From: Siderastrea radians
Lineage: Eukaryota > Cnidaria > Anthozoa > Scleractinia > Rhizangiidae
Direction: 5' to 3'
DNA: 64,000 bases
Assembly (NCBI GenBank): GCA_964017195.1
Contig: OZ024889.1
Span: 53,476,711 to 53,540,710 of the forward strand
Each line of letters starts with the position of its first letter. Positions within the stretch are counted from its first letter, which is position 1. Positions 12,443 to 24,450 of the stretch are shown here, one piece after another. The position numbers were made by a program, and so were the translations under genes. The notes beneath the pieces are model-generated. The model ran no database searches. It saw only the letters and a program-made list of their open reading frames with translations, and had not been told where the DNA came from.

Positions 12443-12697
12443 CACTTGTAATAATAATAATCATAATAATAATAATAATAATTGTCCAGGGCTTTTCAGG
12501 GACAATGAAAAAAATAATCTAAATGAACTTAACAGCTTTAAGGACCCCAACTGGCAGGGAGGCAGTTTACAAGCGAGGCCGAGGAGTGGAACTCGGGGCT
12601 GCCGAGAACAACACCAGCTAGTGCTTAGGTGGAACTTGAACCCGGGACCTCCGAATGTCAAGTCAGGCTCCCTACCCAGTCGGCCATGCTGCCTCCC
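12443..12697 (-). mobile_element. tRNA-derived SINE with ATT-repeat tail
   Basis: Reading the minus strand from 12,697, the 5' region GGAGGCAGCATGGCCGACTG contains a pol III A box (TGGCCGACTGG, complement at 12,676-12,686). A B-box-like GGTTCAAGTTCC follows (complement at 12,631-12,642). The body ends in an (ATT)n tail at about 12,448-12,481. This is the standard layout of a tRNA-headed SINE with a simple-repeat tail, unlike the second SINE at 33.3-33.6 kb, which has a different body. Confidence 0.75.
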
Positions 12698-12809
12698 ACT
12701 ACCTCACTACGAACTACGAACACGATGGTAAAGGCTACAGCGTGTAACTAACCGGAAAGCAAAGCTTGCACAAATTTACAAATGACCTAAATAGTAACTA
12801 ATTGCAAAC

Positions 12810-13004
12810 CATTACAGCGGACTTTGTTTACATCCGCGCTCCAGTCTCCTCCTATTCCGCAGCGAGCAGCCGGAGGACCGCTGAGTTGGTAACCACGAGA
12901 ACATGAAAAAGAACAATTTAACCCGTAATCTTGATTGGTCGTGTTACAATGGTGAGGAGAAACGAGCACTCCACTCCTCAAAGGAAGCTTTTGGCACTTG
13001 TGGT
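12810..13004 (-). CDS. Receptor exon 4: sushi/CCP domain
   Basis: A symmetric phase 1-1 exon of 195 bases, acceptor TTAAAAG|AC and donor AATG|GTTTGC. The translation runs KCQKLPLRSGVL, then SFSCSRGYQLSGPPAARC, then GGDWSAD and VRCN. This has the sushi signature: the opening Cys, the F-x-C-x-x-G-Y-x-L-x-G core, and W between the last two Cys. Six cysteines are present rather than four (extra pair HHC and LNC), a variant known in some CCP modules. Sushi modules act as spacers and protein-binding units in complement-like and adhesion proteins. It lies directly after the lectin domain, as in selectins. Confidence 0.85.
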
Positions 13005-15528
13005 CTTTTAAGTCGTCCATTAGTAAAGAAATGAAAATAAAGCGAATTAGAAGAGAACAGAAGAAGAAAAGAAATCAGACAAAACCCTGCTGAGGGTATA
13101 AATATCTTGAACGAGGGATACTGAATGCTCTACTATTCTTCCTAGCGTTTCAAAGTTAAAACTTGTCTGTTCTGTTCACTTGTTTTTGTAACACTTCATT
13201 TTTTACCTTTAATAAATGCAGGCCACAACCAAAATGTCTTTTTCTAAATTTCTTAATTCTAAGAATGCACTGTGTTGCCCAGTATCCCACCACTTCGTTT
13301 TCAACTGTTCTATCTCCCTTTTATCGAGAAAAAAACTTCTGAATTTTAGAAATTTGACGAAAAAAGTTGACATTATTAGGTTTTCGTTCATTTTAGTTTT
13401 TTTAGTTCAGTAAGTTTTTGGAAAGCCCAATACATACAGTGGGTCCGGTATCCGACCACGGTAATAAGGTTGTTATCCATAAAACATGATTCGGCAGCCA
13501 ATCGAAATACTTATCTGTCGAAATAAGTATCCGATTTAGAAATAGAAATTGACTTTATAGGGTCTTAGCAAACGTGCAAATGATTTGACTAGAATAATAA
13601 CTGAGACCACTTTTTTTAACAGAAACGTCTGTGGTCAGCTATTGTAACAGCAGTCTTAACATCAGTAAAAGTAATTAAATTATTTCGTACAAAATGTAAA
13701 CAAAAATACTGGTCGGAAATTAGGCTTCCTGAATTTAAACTTGGTGAAAATGTCTAACTTCTATTATTCCTGAAAATTTGAGGTCTAATTCGAAATTCGA
13801 AATAGCTTTGCAAACTTGGTACAGTATTTCTAACTACACTCACGCCAAATACCTTGATATCTCCTCGAACATATCGCATTTAACAGACCCTTAGTTGAAC
13901 AACGGTAATTTTACTGGGCACAGTATTGGCCGCTCACAGATTTTTATGATAGATTTATCAACAAATACGCTTTTATCCCTCCGAGGCAATCTTAGCACGT
14001 GAACTATTTTCTGATTGCCTTTTGTGTCACTTCCCATACTGAACTATAGTTACACCTTAGATGTGATTTTGTCAAACAACGTACATCTGGCTGCATATCT
14101 GGCTGCCCGGGACATGAAGACACGGTTCGTAACATAAGCTAAATGCCCGGTACACCGGTTTTGAGGAATTAGATAGAAAAGTCAAATATTAAGAGCCTCT
14201 TTTCTTTGCATTGAGGTGGCATGTGATTCGAAACTATCGTGGTCTTTTTGGGCATATTTCTCGGCAGAGTAATAACTCCACAACATCAGTGACATGTCAC
14301 TATGGTGGCGTGACAGCTCAGGTCAGGTGGTCAGTTAGCGATATAGCCTGCGTGCAGACGTCACCTATTTCCTTTGCAAAGAAACAGGAGACGTCTTCAC
14401 GCAGGCTAAAGCGATCGAGCTTGCGAGTCTATATTATACTCAACTCAGAAAATTCGTCAACTACAAAACCGAATTGGTTTCTTGAATCGCTTGGCAATTC
14501 GAAACAAACTTCGACTACTCCTCGCACGTTTGCACGAGAATCCCCGTCCAAAACCACAATTTATACAGTGCAACGCTAAATCTTTGCGTGTTTCCATCGG
14601 TCGAAATCGGTCACGTGATGCTATAGTGTCTCTCCTCAGTGGGCGCCCATGTAGTAGTAAAGTAGGTACCGGTTAGGCCTTTTACTTGAGGTGGAATCTC
14701 ATTAATTTGAGGTGGAATATATTAACTTCGATGACGTCATAGGCTATCATCTTGCTCTCATAAATAAAATGCGGTGGATTATTATTAGCGTATAACCGGT
14801 TTGACTGGTTTCCAACTCACATCTCATTTGTGATTCAAAATCACTGAACTGTGACGTCATCGACGTTACGACGTCATTGACCTTAATATATTCCACCTCA
14901 AATTAATGAGATTCCACCTCAAAAAAAAAGGCCTAACCGGTCCCTACTATAGTACTTTATCAACGCATAGCGCCCGTGTTTGCCAATTTTCGCTCAAGAT
15001 TTAGCGTTGTACAATGAAAACAATACAGCTCTTCCTTCTCAGGCCCTTTGTATGATAGGTTCCTTCGGAAATGTGATGTTCAAACTTCATATAAGTCCAA
15101 ATTTGATGTTCAAACTTCATACATATGTTGTGAACATCAAATTTTCTCGGGCAACTTTTCACACGATAGTACCTTCGACAGAAGAACTCTATTGTATCGT
15201 GAACATAATGATTTTATAGTACGCCTAAGCCCGTAATTCGTCAATTACAAAACCAAAATATTTTTCTGATTCTAAACAAATATCGAATACTTTTCTAGAA
15301 CGTTTGAGTAAGCCTTTCCGTCCAAATGATTTGAAAATTTCGGACTGCCGGGCATTTAGTTTTGAAAGATCCGTGCCCAGCCGCCTGACTCCAAGACACT
15401 GCTTTTTTAATTTTAATAGCAACAGTTTTTCCCTTGACAGCAAATTTCCTTATTCGAATTGTTCGCACTGGTACGTTTTAACCAGTAAGGCTTAGACATA
15501 AATCTTTCTACAATTTTTTCTAACTTAC
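13005..15528 (-). other. Receptor intron 3
   Basis: Contains one TA-flanked MITE (14,665-14,944). The overlapping frames at 14.2-14.7 and 15.0-15.5 kb carry no recognisable domain. Confidence 0.5.
14665..14944. mobile_element. MITE with TA target duplication, TIR about 60 bp
   Basis: Left end GGTACCGGTTAGGCCTTTT and right end (opposite strand) GGGACCGGTTAGGCCTTTT continue into a shared GAGGTGGAATCTCATTAATT segment, in which GAGGTGGAAT is itself repeated. TA lies immediately outside both ends (14,663-14,664 and 14,945-14,946). It is 280 bp with no coding capacity. TGACGTCA-like sites lie inside. Confidence 0.75.
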
Positions 15529-15936
15529 AGCTGATTTCGCAGACGTAATGACGCTTGTCGCTGCAGATCCTGTCGTTCCATTTTCCTGGTCGAACGTTAC
15601 CCATAGAAGCCGGATATATCTCTCCACAATCCTCTGAGCCTATGCCCGTGGCTGTCTTGTTGTTGGGTTCTCCGTAATCCCAGTTAGTGTACATAGCAGT
15701 GGATCCGTCAACCCACAGCCATCGTGACCTGTTCTTGGGATCCCTGTGCAAACCAATCCACGTATGATGCGCTATATCTGGGGCAAGTACGTTTTGTTCA
15801 ACTTCTGAGCTCAACACTGCCAGATTCCCTCCTAGTGCATCACAGACCAATTTGGCTGAGTTCCATCCCAGGGTGTTGGAGGAGAGCTTGTAACAGGAAC
15901 CGTTGAGACCTTGCACCCAGCTCTCTGGGCATGGTG
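15529..15936 (-). CDS. Receptor exon 3: C-type lectin domain (EPN/WND)
   Basis: A symmetric phase 1-1 exon of 408 bases, acceptor TTATTTCAG|CA and donor ATCAGCT|GTAAGT. It encodes about 136 residues and a full long-form CTLD: an N-terminal Cys pair (PCPESW, GSCYKLS), AKLVCDALGGNLAVL, HTWIGLHRDP, WLWVDGS, then NWDYGEPNN. The EPN motif and the later GKWNDRICSD (WND) provide the Ca2+-site-2 ligands. YVCE closes the fold. EPN predicts mannose/glucose/fucose-type specificity by established CTLD rules. All core cysteines (LVC, EDC, RIC, YVC) are present, so the domain looks functional. Confidence 0.92.
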
Positions 15937-16189
15937 CTGAAATAACACAGTTGAGAAAATCCTGCCTATATATATATAGTGGTGCTGCTCGTAAAGACGC
16001 AAATTCAACAAAAAACGCTATGTTTGTTTAAGGAAGACTCTTTATCATATTTGGAGCTTTTCGTCAAAGAAAGGGTGCAGGGAGTTGAAATGACCATAAA
16101 ACAACGGATCTCGGGTTTTTTTGTTTGTTTGTTTGTTTGTTTTGAATTTTAAGCTATGAGGCACAAGCGAGCTTGAAGAAAAAAAGCCG

Positions 16190-16342
16190 CTTTACAAAAA
16201 AAGCCAGTGGTCATTGAAACCCTTTTTGTGTGGTTGTTTGTAAGTTGTTTCCAAGTTCAGTTGGAAGCTATGTTAATTCCTAAAAATTTATTACTTCTTC
16301 TTCGTTAATTTTCTGTTCGTTCAATTTTATCTCAACTCGTTC
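16190..16342 (-). pseudogene. LINE reverse-transcriptase relic, downstream half
   Basis: Read on the minus strand after the TTAA at 16,343-16,346, this continues the LINE RT interrupted at 35,173: EIKLNEQKINEEE, then with a frame change KFLGINIASN, a stop, and TWKQLTNN. The FLGI-x-I-x-x-N-L-x-W-K block is typical of the region just after the FADD motif in CR1/jockey-like RTs. Multiple stops and shifts show it is dead. Confidence 0.7.
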
Positions 16343-17374
16343 TTAAGAGCCATTTTCTGAGAATATCGAGAATCGAAAGACACTCACGAAAAATCGAATT
16401 TTTTTTTATTTTGCCAAAACATCCCTTTGGGTAAGCTAATTCAAGAAAGAATAATCCAAAGTTCCAACGAGTTATTTAACGACGAAAATTTAAAAAGTTC
16501 GAAAAATGCATAAAATGGCGGTTTTAGGGTCTCTAAACGGCTCAAATTCTCACTCAACTTTAGGAAGCCGGAGAGAGCGTAAAAAGGATTCTTTTAAAAC
16601 GAAACAAACCACGAACATTATTTAACCTTCTACTTTAAAACTGTGTAATAAATTTACCAATGTTTGGTTTCGAACATTTTCAAGCGGCGTTTTTATCGAG
16701 CCGCTCTTGACCTTGTTTATCACAAGGTAAAATGAAGGCCAACTTCGGCCGCTTAAAACGGCATCTGGTATGTATCGTTCAATGATTAAAACTACACAGA
16801 AAGAAAGCTCTGTCATTGTACTTTTCACCAGGAAAGTTACAGCTTTGGGAATCAAATACTTCCCCGTCAGAAAATTTTTACTCTTTAGTGATCTGAGCGG
16901 GTAGAATTATATGCAAATTACAGATTTAATTCCTGGAATACTGCTAACAATTACAAAGGTCGTTTAAGATAGGCTCACCATTAGTTACACAGGCACACAC
17001 AATGTTTTTCCTGATCTTTGAAAGAAAGTTCTGCTTTCTTGAGTCTTGGTGAGTCTTATTATGTTAAAACAAAGCAGAGTTTTAACGGCATTTCAACAAG
17101 ACAGGAATCCTCTCATTCAACTTAACCAAGATAACATGGAAAACACAGAGAAACGACGTACTATGCCGCCTACCTTGCCAACCGAAAACGCAACAATACA
17201 ACAGAAAAGCATTCCAAACTGTAAACAAACGAATTTTCAGTTTCCTGATTGTGCGAAGATATTTTAAACTCATCGCCCGGAGGAATACGCGGAAAGACAG
17301 GTGACCTCTGCACTGACCCGCACGTGTCACACCACAGGCGTCCCAAACTCACGATTCGAGAAATCGATCGAATA

Positions 17375-17437
17375 AATGATTTATGTAAGCGTATGAATGA
17401 TTTATGTAAGCGTATGAGTGATCTATGTAAGCGTATC
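17375..17437. repeat. 21-bp tandem repeat, three copies
   Basis: AATGATTTATGTAAGCGTATG repeated three times with few changes. The same array occurs inverted in the other arm of the palindrome at about 27,826-27,888. Confidence 0.85.
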
Positions 17438-18635
17438 GAGTGGGACGTGACTACTTGAAGTGCGCGGTGTTGTGTTACAATTTAGGCCGTTGGAAATTTG
17501 AGCGCTCTATAAGACTTTGTATGGAGTTTAAAATAACGTGGAATAAAAGCGCTCGACGAAATAAAATTTTACATTCTCTTCAATAAAATAAAGAAAATGT
17601 ACTCACCTTTCTTGATTTCTGTTGTCCTTTTGGGCTATTTCATCGTTTTTGGGGGGTTTTGAGGTTTTTGTCGTAGCCTTCATAAGACGAAGTCAAGGCT
17701 GGACAGAGCCATTTCGAACGAGCCGTGCCGCGAGGCCGTTTTCTCGCCAAAATTCGAATCCGCGGCTTGATTTTCCCTTCCGACGTAAAGAAGGAAAGTT
17801 CGTTTTTCTCCTCGTCTGGTCAGCTTGGAAAAAACTTCATCCTTTCCGCTCCAATTCGAACGATTTATGCATCACTACTGGAGCTTTCAGCTTTCCTGAG
17901 CACCTTGTTCCCGTCTTTTCGACTACGGCACAGTTGGAAATCAAACTTTGCGACCGCTCCAGCGTGACAACTGCGACTGACCGGACGGGTGCACAGTCAA
18001 AATTTTTCATAAAAATCTTACTCTTTCCCCACGACCCCACGGGAGCATTTTGACGCCCCTTTGTAATGTAATAATAATAATGTAAGACCAATCGCGTGAC
18101 AGATAAAGCGAAGACAGGAAAATCGAATTCAAAAACCGTTTCTTTGCGCTCGGCATGTAATTCCTTTATGCGTGATGCTTTCGAAGATGAAGAGATTAGC
18201 TGATATGGATTGCACCATAGCTTCGCTTCAAAAACCGTTTCTTTTCGCTCGGAAATTGTTTGTAATCTACTCTTCATGCAATGGATATACCTTATTTTCT
18301 GTTTAAGTGGACATTAGTTGTCATTGTCATGCTTTGTCATGTTTTATTTGCTAAATGCGTCGGCCTGTTGTAATTATTGATGCTAGCACGCCGCAATGGA
18401 AATCCCTGGCTCGTTGTCATTTTGTGCATTAACGTTAGAAATTGCTTTTTTATGCGGTTTTCACAGGAAGTCCCGGTAAATGCCCGGGTTGATGGTAAGC
18501 TGACGATTCTAAAGCCTCGTTGTTTTCGATTTATTATTATCTGAACGGTTTACATCAATTAAAGGTGAGAAAAATCGTCTCGCAAACTCATATCCGTTTC
18601 TTTGGGCCAGATAGAAAAGCTGGACTGGACTGGGG

Positions 18636-19563
18636 GAAGTAGCAAGGAGTGACAGGCCTGCACGACTTCTAACAATGGAAACATTTATGCAATGTCGCCT
18701 CTTTATATTTTTGCTCTGACAAGTATGTCATTTAGCGATTTACTTTTCTTGAAAGAAATGATCGGTGGCTCTTTGAAGATTTGTTGTAGAGGTGGCTGGT
18801 TCTGTATCAGGTGCCATTTTTCCATTAAAACATGTTTGAGTTTAGGCACCGCTGGTTGGTATTGTGTAACAAAAGGAAAGATATCTTTTCGATTGTCGTT
18901 TTTCTGCTGTAGAGCCGATGTCCTTTCTGTGAATTTAACATCTGATAAAAGCGTTTCTATCAGGCGTTTTGGGTAGCCTCTAGCAAGAAGTCGTGATTTG
19001 AATTTTCTGATATTCTCTTCAAATGTTTCTTTTGAAGAGTTAGTTCTTAGGAGTCTTAGGGCTTCGCCTTTTACGAATCCTTTTTTGACACCCGGTGGGT
19101 GGCTAGAGGAGAAATGTGTATATTGAAAGGTTTCAGTCGGCTTAAAATGTGTTTTAATGTCCAGGACGGATTGATCCTGGAATCGCTTGCCTTTGTACAC
19201 AATTGTGTCCAGAAAGGTAGTTTCAGTGTCCGAGATTTCAGCTGTAAATTTGATAGTAGGGTGATGTGAGTTTGCTCTTTCGATGAATGTTTGTATATCA
19301 AGTTTACTAATATCCCACAGTGAGAAAATATCATCAATGTAGCGTTTCCAAGCTGTTGGTTTTGCAATGCTTTCACTGAGAATTTGTGTTTCAATACTAG
19401 CCATGAAAATGTTTGCAAAAGCAACGGCCATTTTTGTGCCCATGGCAGTACCATGGATTTGAAGGTAGTCCTTTCCATTGAATCGGAAAGAATTTTCTTT
19501 TAGAATAAGTGTTAGCATTTGTCTGAGATATTTAGTGGGGATCGGAGGGTTGTTTCTGTGAGG
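18636..19563 (-). pseudogene. Penelope-like reverse transcriptase fragment, left copy
   Basis: The minus-strand frame (stop at 18,703, extending to 19,518) reads an RT core with GTAMGTKMAVAFANIFMA, the catalytic YIDDIFSLW and the downstream TTFLDTIVYKG and HPPGVKKGF blocks typical of Penelope-like RTs. It ends at ILVRAKI and a stop. The usual Cys-containing linker and GIY-YIG endonuclease are absent, and the N-terminal part of the RT is missing. It is near identical to the opposed copy at 19.6-20.3 kb, one visible difference being L versus P after DISK. Confidence 0.8.
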
Positions 19564-19565
19564 GT

Positions 19566-20390
19566 TGTTTCCATTGTTAGAAGTCGTGCAGGCCTGTCAC
19601 TCCTTGCTACTTCCCACTCTGAGTATTGAAACACAAATTCTCAGTGAAAGCATTGCAAAACCAACAGCTTGGAAACGCTACATTGATGATATTTTCTCAC
19701 TGTGGGATATTAGTAAACCTGATATACAAACATTCATCGAAAGAGCAAACTCACATCACCCTACTATCAAATTTACGGCTGAAATCTCGGACACTGAAAC
19801 TACCTTTCTGGACACAATTGTGTACAAAGGCAAGCGATTCCAGGATCAATCCGTCCTGGACATTAAAACACATTTTAAGCCGACTGAAACCTTTCAATAT
19901 ACACATTTCTCCTCTAGCCACCCACCGGGTGTCAAAAAAGGATTCGTAAAAGGCGAAGCCCTAAGACTCCTAAGAACTAACTCTTCAAAAGAAACATTTG
20001 AAGAGAATATCAGAAAATTCAAATCACGACTTCTTGCTAGAGGCTACCCAAAACGCCTGATAGAAACGCTTTTATCAGATGTTAAATTCACAGAAAGGAC
20101 ATCGGCTCTACAGCAGAAAAACGACAATCGAAAAGATATCTTTCCTTTTGTTACACAATACCAACCAGCGGTGCCTAAACTCAAACATGTTTTAATGGAA
20201 AAATGGCACCTGATACAGAACCAGCCACCTCTACAACAAATCTTCAAAGAGCCACCGATCATTTCTTTCAAGAAAAGTAAATCGCTAAATGACATACTTG
20301 TCAGAGCAAAAATATAAAGAGGCGACATTGCATAAATGTTTCCATTGTTAGAAGTCGTGCAGGCCTGTCACTCCTTGCTACTTCCCATTG
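19566..20390 (+). pseudogene. Penelope-like reverse transcriptase fragment, right copy
   Basis: The inverted near-identical copy of the left fragment, reading rightward to the stop at 20,317. It is shorter at its 5' side, starting at SIETQILSE. It is preceded by a copy (19,566-19,613) of the same terminal tag that ends the element (20,340-20,388, GTTTCCATTGTTAGAAGTCG and onward). Repetition of the element's end at the front of a 5'-truncated copy resembles the pseudo-LTR arrangement known for Penelope-like elements. YIDDIF is intact, but no complete protein is encoded. Confidence 0.8.
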
Positions 20391-21010
20391 TCTTAAAAAC
20401 TCTGTTGCAGGATGTAGGGTTTCGCATCACGGAGTGTGATCACGAAATTGAAGTTGCTGCTTCAATTGCGGCGTAGAGCTGTAGGAGGCCATCATACAAA
20501 TAGCAGATATGACCTTTATACAGTAACAGTCCTTGAAATGTGACGCCTTAATTTTAACAGCTCTATTCAGTCGCAATTTAAAAATCCTCCAGACTTAACC
20601 CACTACAAAAATACAAGAAGCTAAATTGGTCGAAAGACCGAGTGATCTGAGGTGCGGCTTACAAAGACGTGAAGTAAAAGTCGTGCAGGCCTTCCCACAC
20701 CCTTTTAAAACAAGCCAGAAAAAAGAAAACAATAGGTCTTATACTCACTAACAGGCTCCACGCAGATCGAAAATTATATCGCGCGAGCTGCGCGCTATGC
20801 TATCGTGGAGGAGCGTGGGTTTTCTGGTAAATTGTTAAAACGTTTCTAAAAACTGGTTCATAACTAAATTGAGTTGTTTTTTATTTAAGGGATGGACCAT
20901 TTTGTTTTATTTTTATTTTTTTGGAAGATGGGGGTGGGGGCAAATGCGAAAAAAAATTCCTGCACAACTTTTACAGGAGAAATATAAATCGTGCATAACG
21001 GCACAAAGCA

Positions 21011-21017
<7 letters not shown>

Positions 21018-21051
<34 letters not shown>
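21018..21051. repeat. AT dinucleotide microsatellite
   Basis: Uninterrupted (AT)n of about 32 bases after a short A run. Confidence 0.9.
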
Positions 21052-21052
<1 letters not shown>

Positions 21053-23846
21053 CAAATTAGTCTTGAAAAAATATTCATGCAGAAAAAATTTTCACTTTAT
21101 TTTTAATTATTAACTAATTAGTAAAATATTAAGTTCATTTCAAGTCAATAAAAGTCAGTCCGAAGTCCAGTCCAGAGTCCAGTCCAAAGTCCAGTCCAGA
21201 GTCCAGTCCAGCTTTTCTATCTGGCCGTTTCTTTGCGCCGTGTTTGTAATTACTCTGCGATGGATATACAGTATCTCACTTTATATCGACATTAATTGTC
21301 ATCATTTGTCTTTTTTCTATTTGGGAAACGCGTGGGTATATTGCCATTTTTGTCGCAAGTGCGATTGGTAATCCTTAGTTCGTTATCATTTTAAGCATCC
21401 AAAATAGAAATTGCTTCTTTTTAATGAAGTTTTTCACACAAACTTCCCGGAAATGGTTAATTGTTTTGGTATTTCGACTTGCCGTTTTACGATGGTAATC
21501 ATAAAGCTCTATTGTTAGGGGCCGACCATTTAACTTTTGAGGGGGGGGGGGGATGATTTCTGGTCAGCAAGCTTTTTTTTTTCCAGCAACCTGGTGGGCA
21601 GGATATTTTTTTTCCTTCTAAATGCTCTACAGGATATTTTTTTTGCTCTTCATTTCTCTGTAGGATTTTTTTTTCTCAAAAAAAAAAAGAGTTCTTACAT
21701 TAGTTTTCAATTCCAGCTGGAGCTTTGTTCACAGACAAGACAACAAATAGATAAATCAGAAGTGAAATGCATGGGCTTGAGTTTGTTTCATGGGATTATG
21801 AAAATCACTTAAACTATTTTTTTTGTATGAGCTTACTAATTAGGGTTTGACATATTATGCCGGCATAATTTCGAGCATAATACTATAGGTGGAGCATCGA
21901 GCATAATGCCGGCATAATAGTGCCATTTTGTGACATAACAGTTATTTATTTTTTTAGAGCTACAACTGTCCATTTATTAAGTTAAAACTACAAAATTTCA
22001 AGCTATTTTAATGTTCTTCGTGGTTCCCATTACTACCGAGCACTGTAGGCTTGTTCCCAGTGTATCCTCAAGTGGGTTGGATCTTTAGGCCTGGTTACTC
22101 TCATTATGCCAGGCTTCTATAAAGGCCTTCCTGGTTTTTATTTTCGCGCTTCAGGGGGGTCCGGGGAAAATTTTTTATGGCATAATTATATATCTCATTT
22201 TAAACTAGAAATACGTGACTCGCAGAACCTCGCGAAGCTCGGGCACGGGTGCACCACAAAACTGATTGATGGGGGTCGGGAGAGGATAGAATTTCGGTTT
22301 AACTGGAGGTGTGGATGGGTGGCCACAATGGTCCCGAATTGTGAGTTAAGATCAACATTCTGGTTCCCAGTCGTTTCCATGTAACTTGCATCCAATCCTC
22401 TGTCATGTATAAGAAAATACGTTCAGCCCCCACCCCACCCCCCCCCCCCCACTTCTCTTCATTCTCACATAAGGTAAATTGCTCTCTAGAGAGGATGTAT
22501 ATAGTATTGCTGTGGACCTGTTGTCAGGGCCAATGTGTGGTGTTTCTGTTTATTTTGGTTGGGTGAGAGTATAGGTTTATCAGAAATGCAGTTCAAATTC
22601 CAACTTGGAACTTGTTATCTCCAACATTTACCCAGCCATTTCCTTTAGATTCTGTTGTACAGCTTTTGTTCTATTTACTGGGTATTGACAAGTGTCAATA
22701 GCTAACACAATTCATTATTTCCCTTGAATGGTTGAGATACTGTAGCAGGAGTCTACTACAGCTGAAGAGTGATGCAGTGTATTAAAAAAAATTATCCATT
22801 TTTACCGAAAAATTGAAATAAGAATAATACAGAATAATGGCAAGCAAAGCACAGAGTTTCATATTGATGCAGTAGCATGTTTATTCATTCCCCCCAACAC
22901 ACTATAAAAATTGGATTAGATAATTGTCACAATAAAATAATAAGTTAACCCTTGAATCCCCAGTTACCAGCATCTCCCTACAATAGCAATGCTTTAATTA
23001 GGTCATCAGAATTAAGGAATTGATCACCAAACATGAATAGTGTTAATTTCAGTAGAAAGAAGTTCTCTGCACTAGTACTACAAGAAATGTATAAAGACCA
23101 GTAAGGAGAATTTGCAGGCTTACATTGGGGCTTAGGGAGGTCAGTTGGTATGGAAAGCAAGAGTAGCTAGTTAAGGGAAAGGGTGAATGTAGATTATAGC
23201 ATGTGAAACCTTCAGAAGTAAGTAAACTTTCACATAGACAGATCATGCTGAAGGTGATCAGGATCTCAATTCCCCTGATTTTGGTGCTTGCTTGTGCACT
23301 GCGAGGAGACCTGTGATGCTGGTCACTGTATGTATCATGAAATTATTGTCAATAATTAATGTCAAGCAGTAATTTTTGTTTCACATCAAATACATGCATG
23401 TATGTACCTATACCCGCTACACATTTTAAAGTGGTAATTGCTAGGCAGAGCAGTACTTGTGAGTGCATTCCAAACCAAATTGTGAACAGAAATTGTCCTT
23501 TCTGATCCATCTGAATATTATTTTTAAACTATTAATAGGGTCAATATCCATAACGGAAAACATAAACTTTTATAAATTCTTACTGATCCAATATGAATTA
23601 TTTCTTTCAAATATTTTTCGGGAACGTCCTAAACTTAGAATTTGAATTCTTTTTACTGCTCATACACAAATATGCAAATTGTTGTGGGAACTGACACCTA
23701 TTTTGTGAAATAATTTCATTTCTCTTGTGTAATCTGTAATTTTGATCATACTTGGAAAAGTAATTACATGTTGATAATAATTACTAGTACATCAAGAGTA
23801 AAGATAATGGTAGAGAGAGGAAATAATTTTGAGCCAACCTGTTCAG

Positions 23847-24413
23847 TCACCGCCCGTTGGAAAGGTAAATTTCTAGCAAAAGTATTTTGATGATCGTGCA
23901 TTTTTTGTCGCCTCTCGTTGCTTCTATAACAAAATCCTTTTGTCGAAGCACTTCTAGTCGGTGTCGCCGGTCCTGATCGGTTTCAGCACACATTTTCTCG
24001 AAGAGTTTGTAGCCGCTGAGTTCATTGTCATTATTCAATTGGTGTGACTGAGTTATAATTTCGAAGACCTTGTATCGCGCGATTCTGGCGTTGTTTCTCG
24101 CCTGTAATATTCCAGTCTCCTGTTTGTGTCCTGCTGACGGCTTTAGTCTTGCTAGGCTATTACCGGTAAACGATGTTCTCCTACCCGTGCTTTCTTGTCG
24201 TCGACTCTTTCGCCTTCGTTGCTCGCGCTGAATTTCAAGTCGGCATTCACGCTCAGTTTCAGTTGTAAATCTACCCCGGAATGGATTTTGAGCCACTTGT
24301 TAAACCAGGGGTTGCTGTCTAATTACTTGTTCACAGAAGATGAATAAAAATATCAGCACGTAAATGTACGTAGCGAAGCAGGCAAGAAATGAAGAAACAC
24401 GCCGAAGAAACAT
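23847..24413 (-). pseudogene. Small membrane-anchored basic protein frame broken by one stop codon
   Basis: From an ATG at 24,413 the minus-strand frame reads MFLRRVSSFLACFATYIYVL followed by a further hydrophobic run, i.e. one membrane helix or signal anchor. After 37 codons there is a TAA at 24,300-24,302, and the same frame then continues open for 149 codons as a strongly basic, charged segment (QREQRRRKSRRQ) with possible coiled coil. A single nonsense codon, or a sequencing error, therefore separates the halves. I do not recognise the protein. A consensus X-box precedes it by about 40 bases. The alternative is that only the downstream part is an exon reached through an unseen acceptor. 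Confidence 0.4.
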
Positions 24414-24450
24414 GAGAGTGCGCAACTGTCAGCGGTCGCGATTTGGTTTT

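Larger units (their letters stand above)
6469..12809 (-). other. Receptor intron 4 (6.3 kb)
   Basis: Intron between sushi and discoidin exons. It contains a TAA-flanked MITE (10,290-10,571), tetranucleotide and trinucleotide tracts at 11.5 and 12.16 kb, and a tRNA-derived SINE (12,443-12,697). Near 7,060-7,400 there are two CRE-like TGACGTCA sites, each followed by CACGTGAC. I could not assign any exon here with confidence. Confidence 0.5.
18605..21226. mobile_element. TIR element (Mutator-like, 9-bp TSD) carrying inverted Penelope-like fragments
   Basis: Perfect 27-bp terminal inverted repeats begin GGCCAGATAGAAAAGC. The target duplication GTTTCTTTG lies at 18,596-18,604 and 21,227-21,235. 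The opposite arm of the host palindrome has this 9-mer only once (about 26,667-26,675), which proves the insertion. The right subterminal region is built of short AGTCCAGTCC-type repeats. Inside sit two opposed Penelope-like RT fragments (separate entries) and no transposase. A 9-bp duplication plus TIRs suggests a non-autonomous Mutator-like element that captured or was hit by a Penelope element. Confidence 0.8.

Noticed and set aside
17046..17330. Open frames in the palindrome arms (17.0-18.3, 27.0-27.6, 34.2-34.5 kb) as genes
   Set aside because: They exist on both strands in both arms, several begin at GTG, and none shows a domain or splice structure. Better explained by open AT-rich repeat sequence.
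22980..23000. CTGATGA motifs (also near 38,210 and 45,155) as further hammerhead ribozymes
   Set aside because: The core heptamer, or part of it, is present, but no correctly spaced GAAA, closing stems or NUH cleavage site follows.
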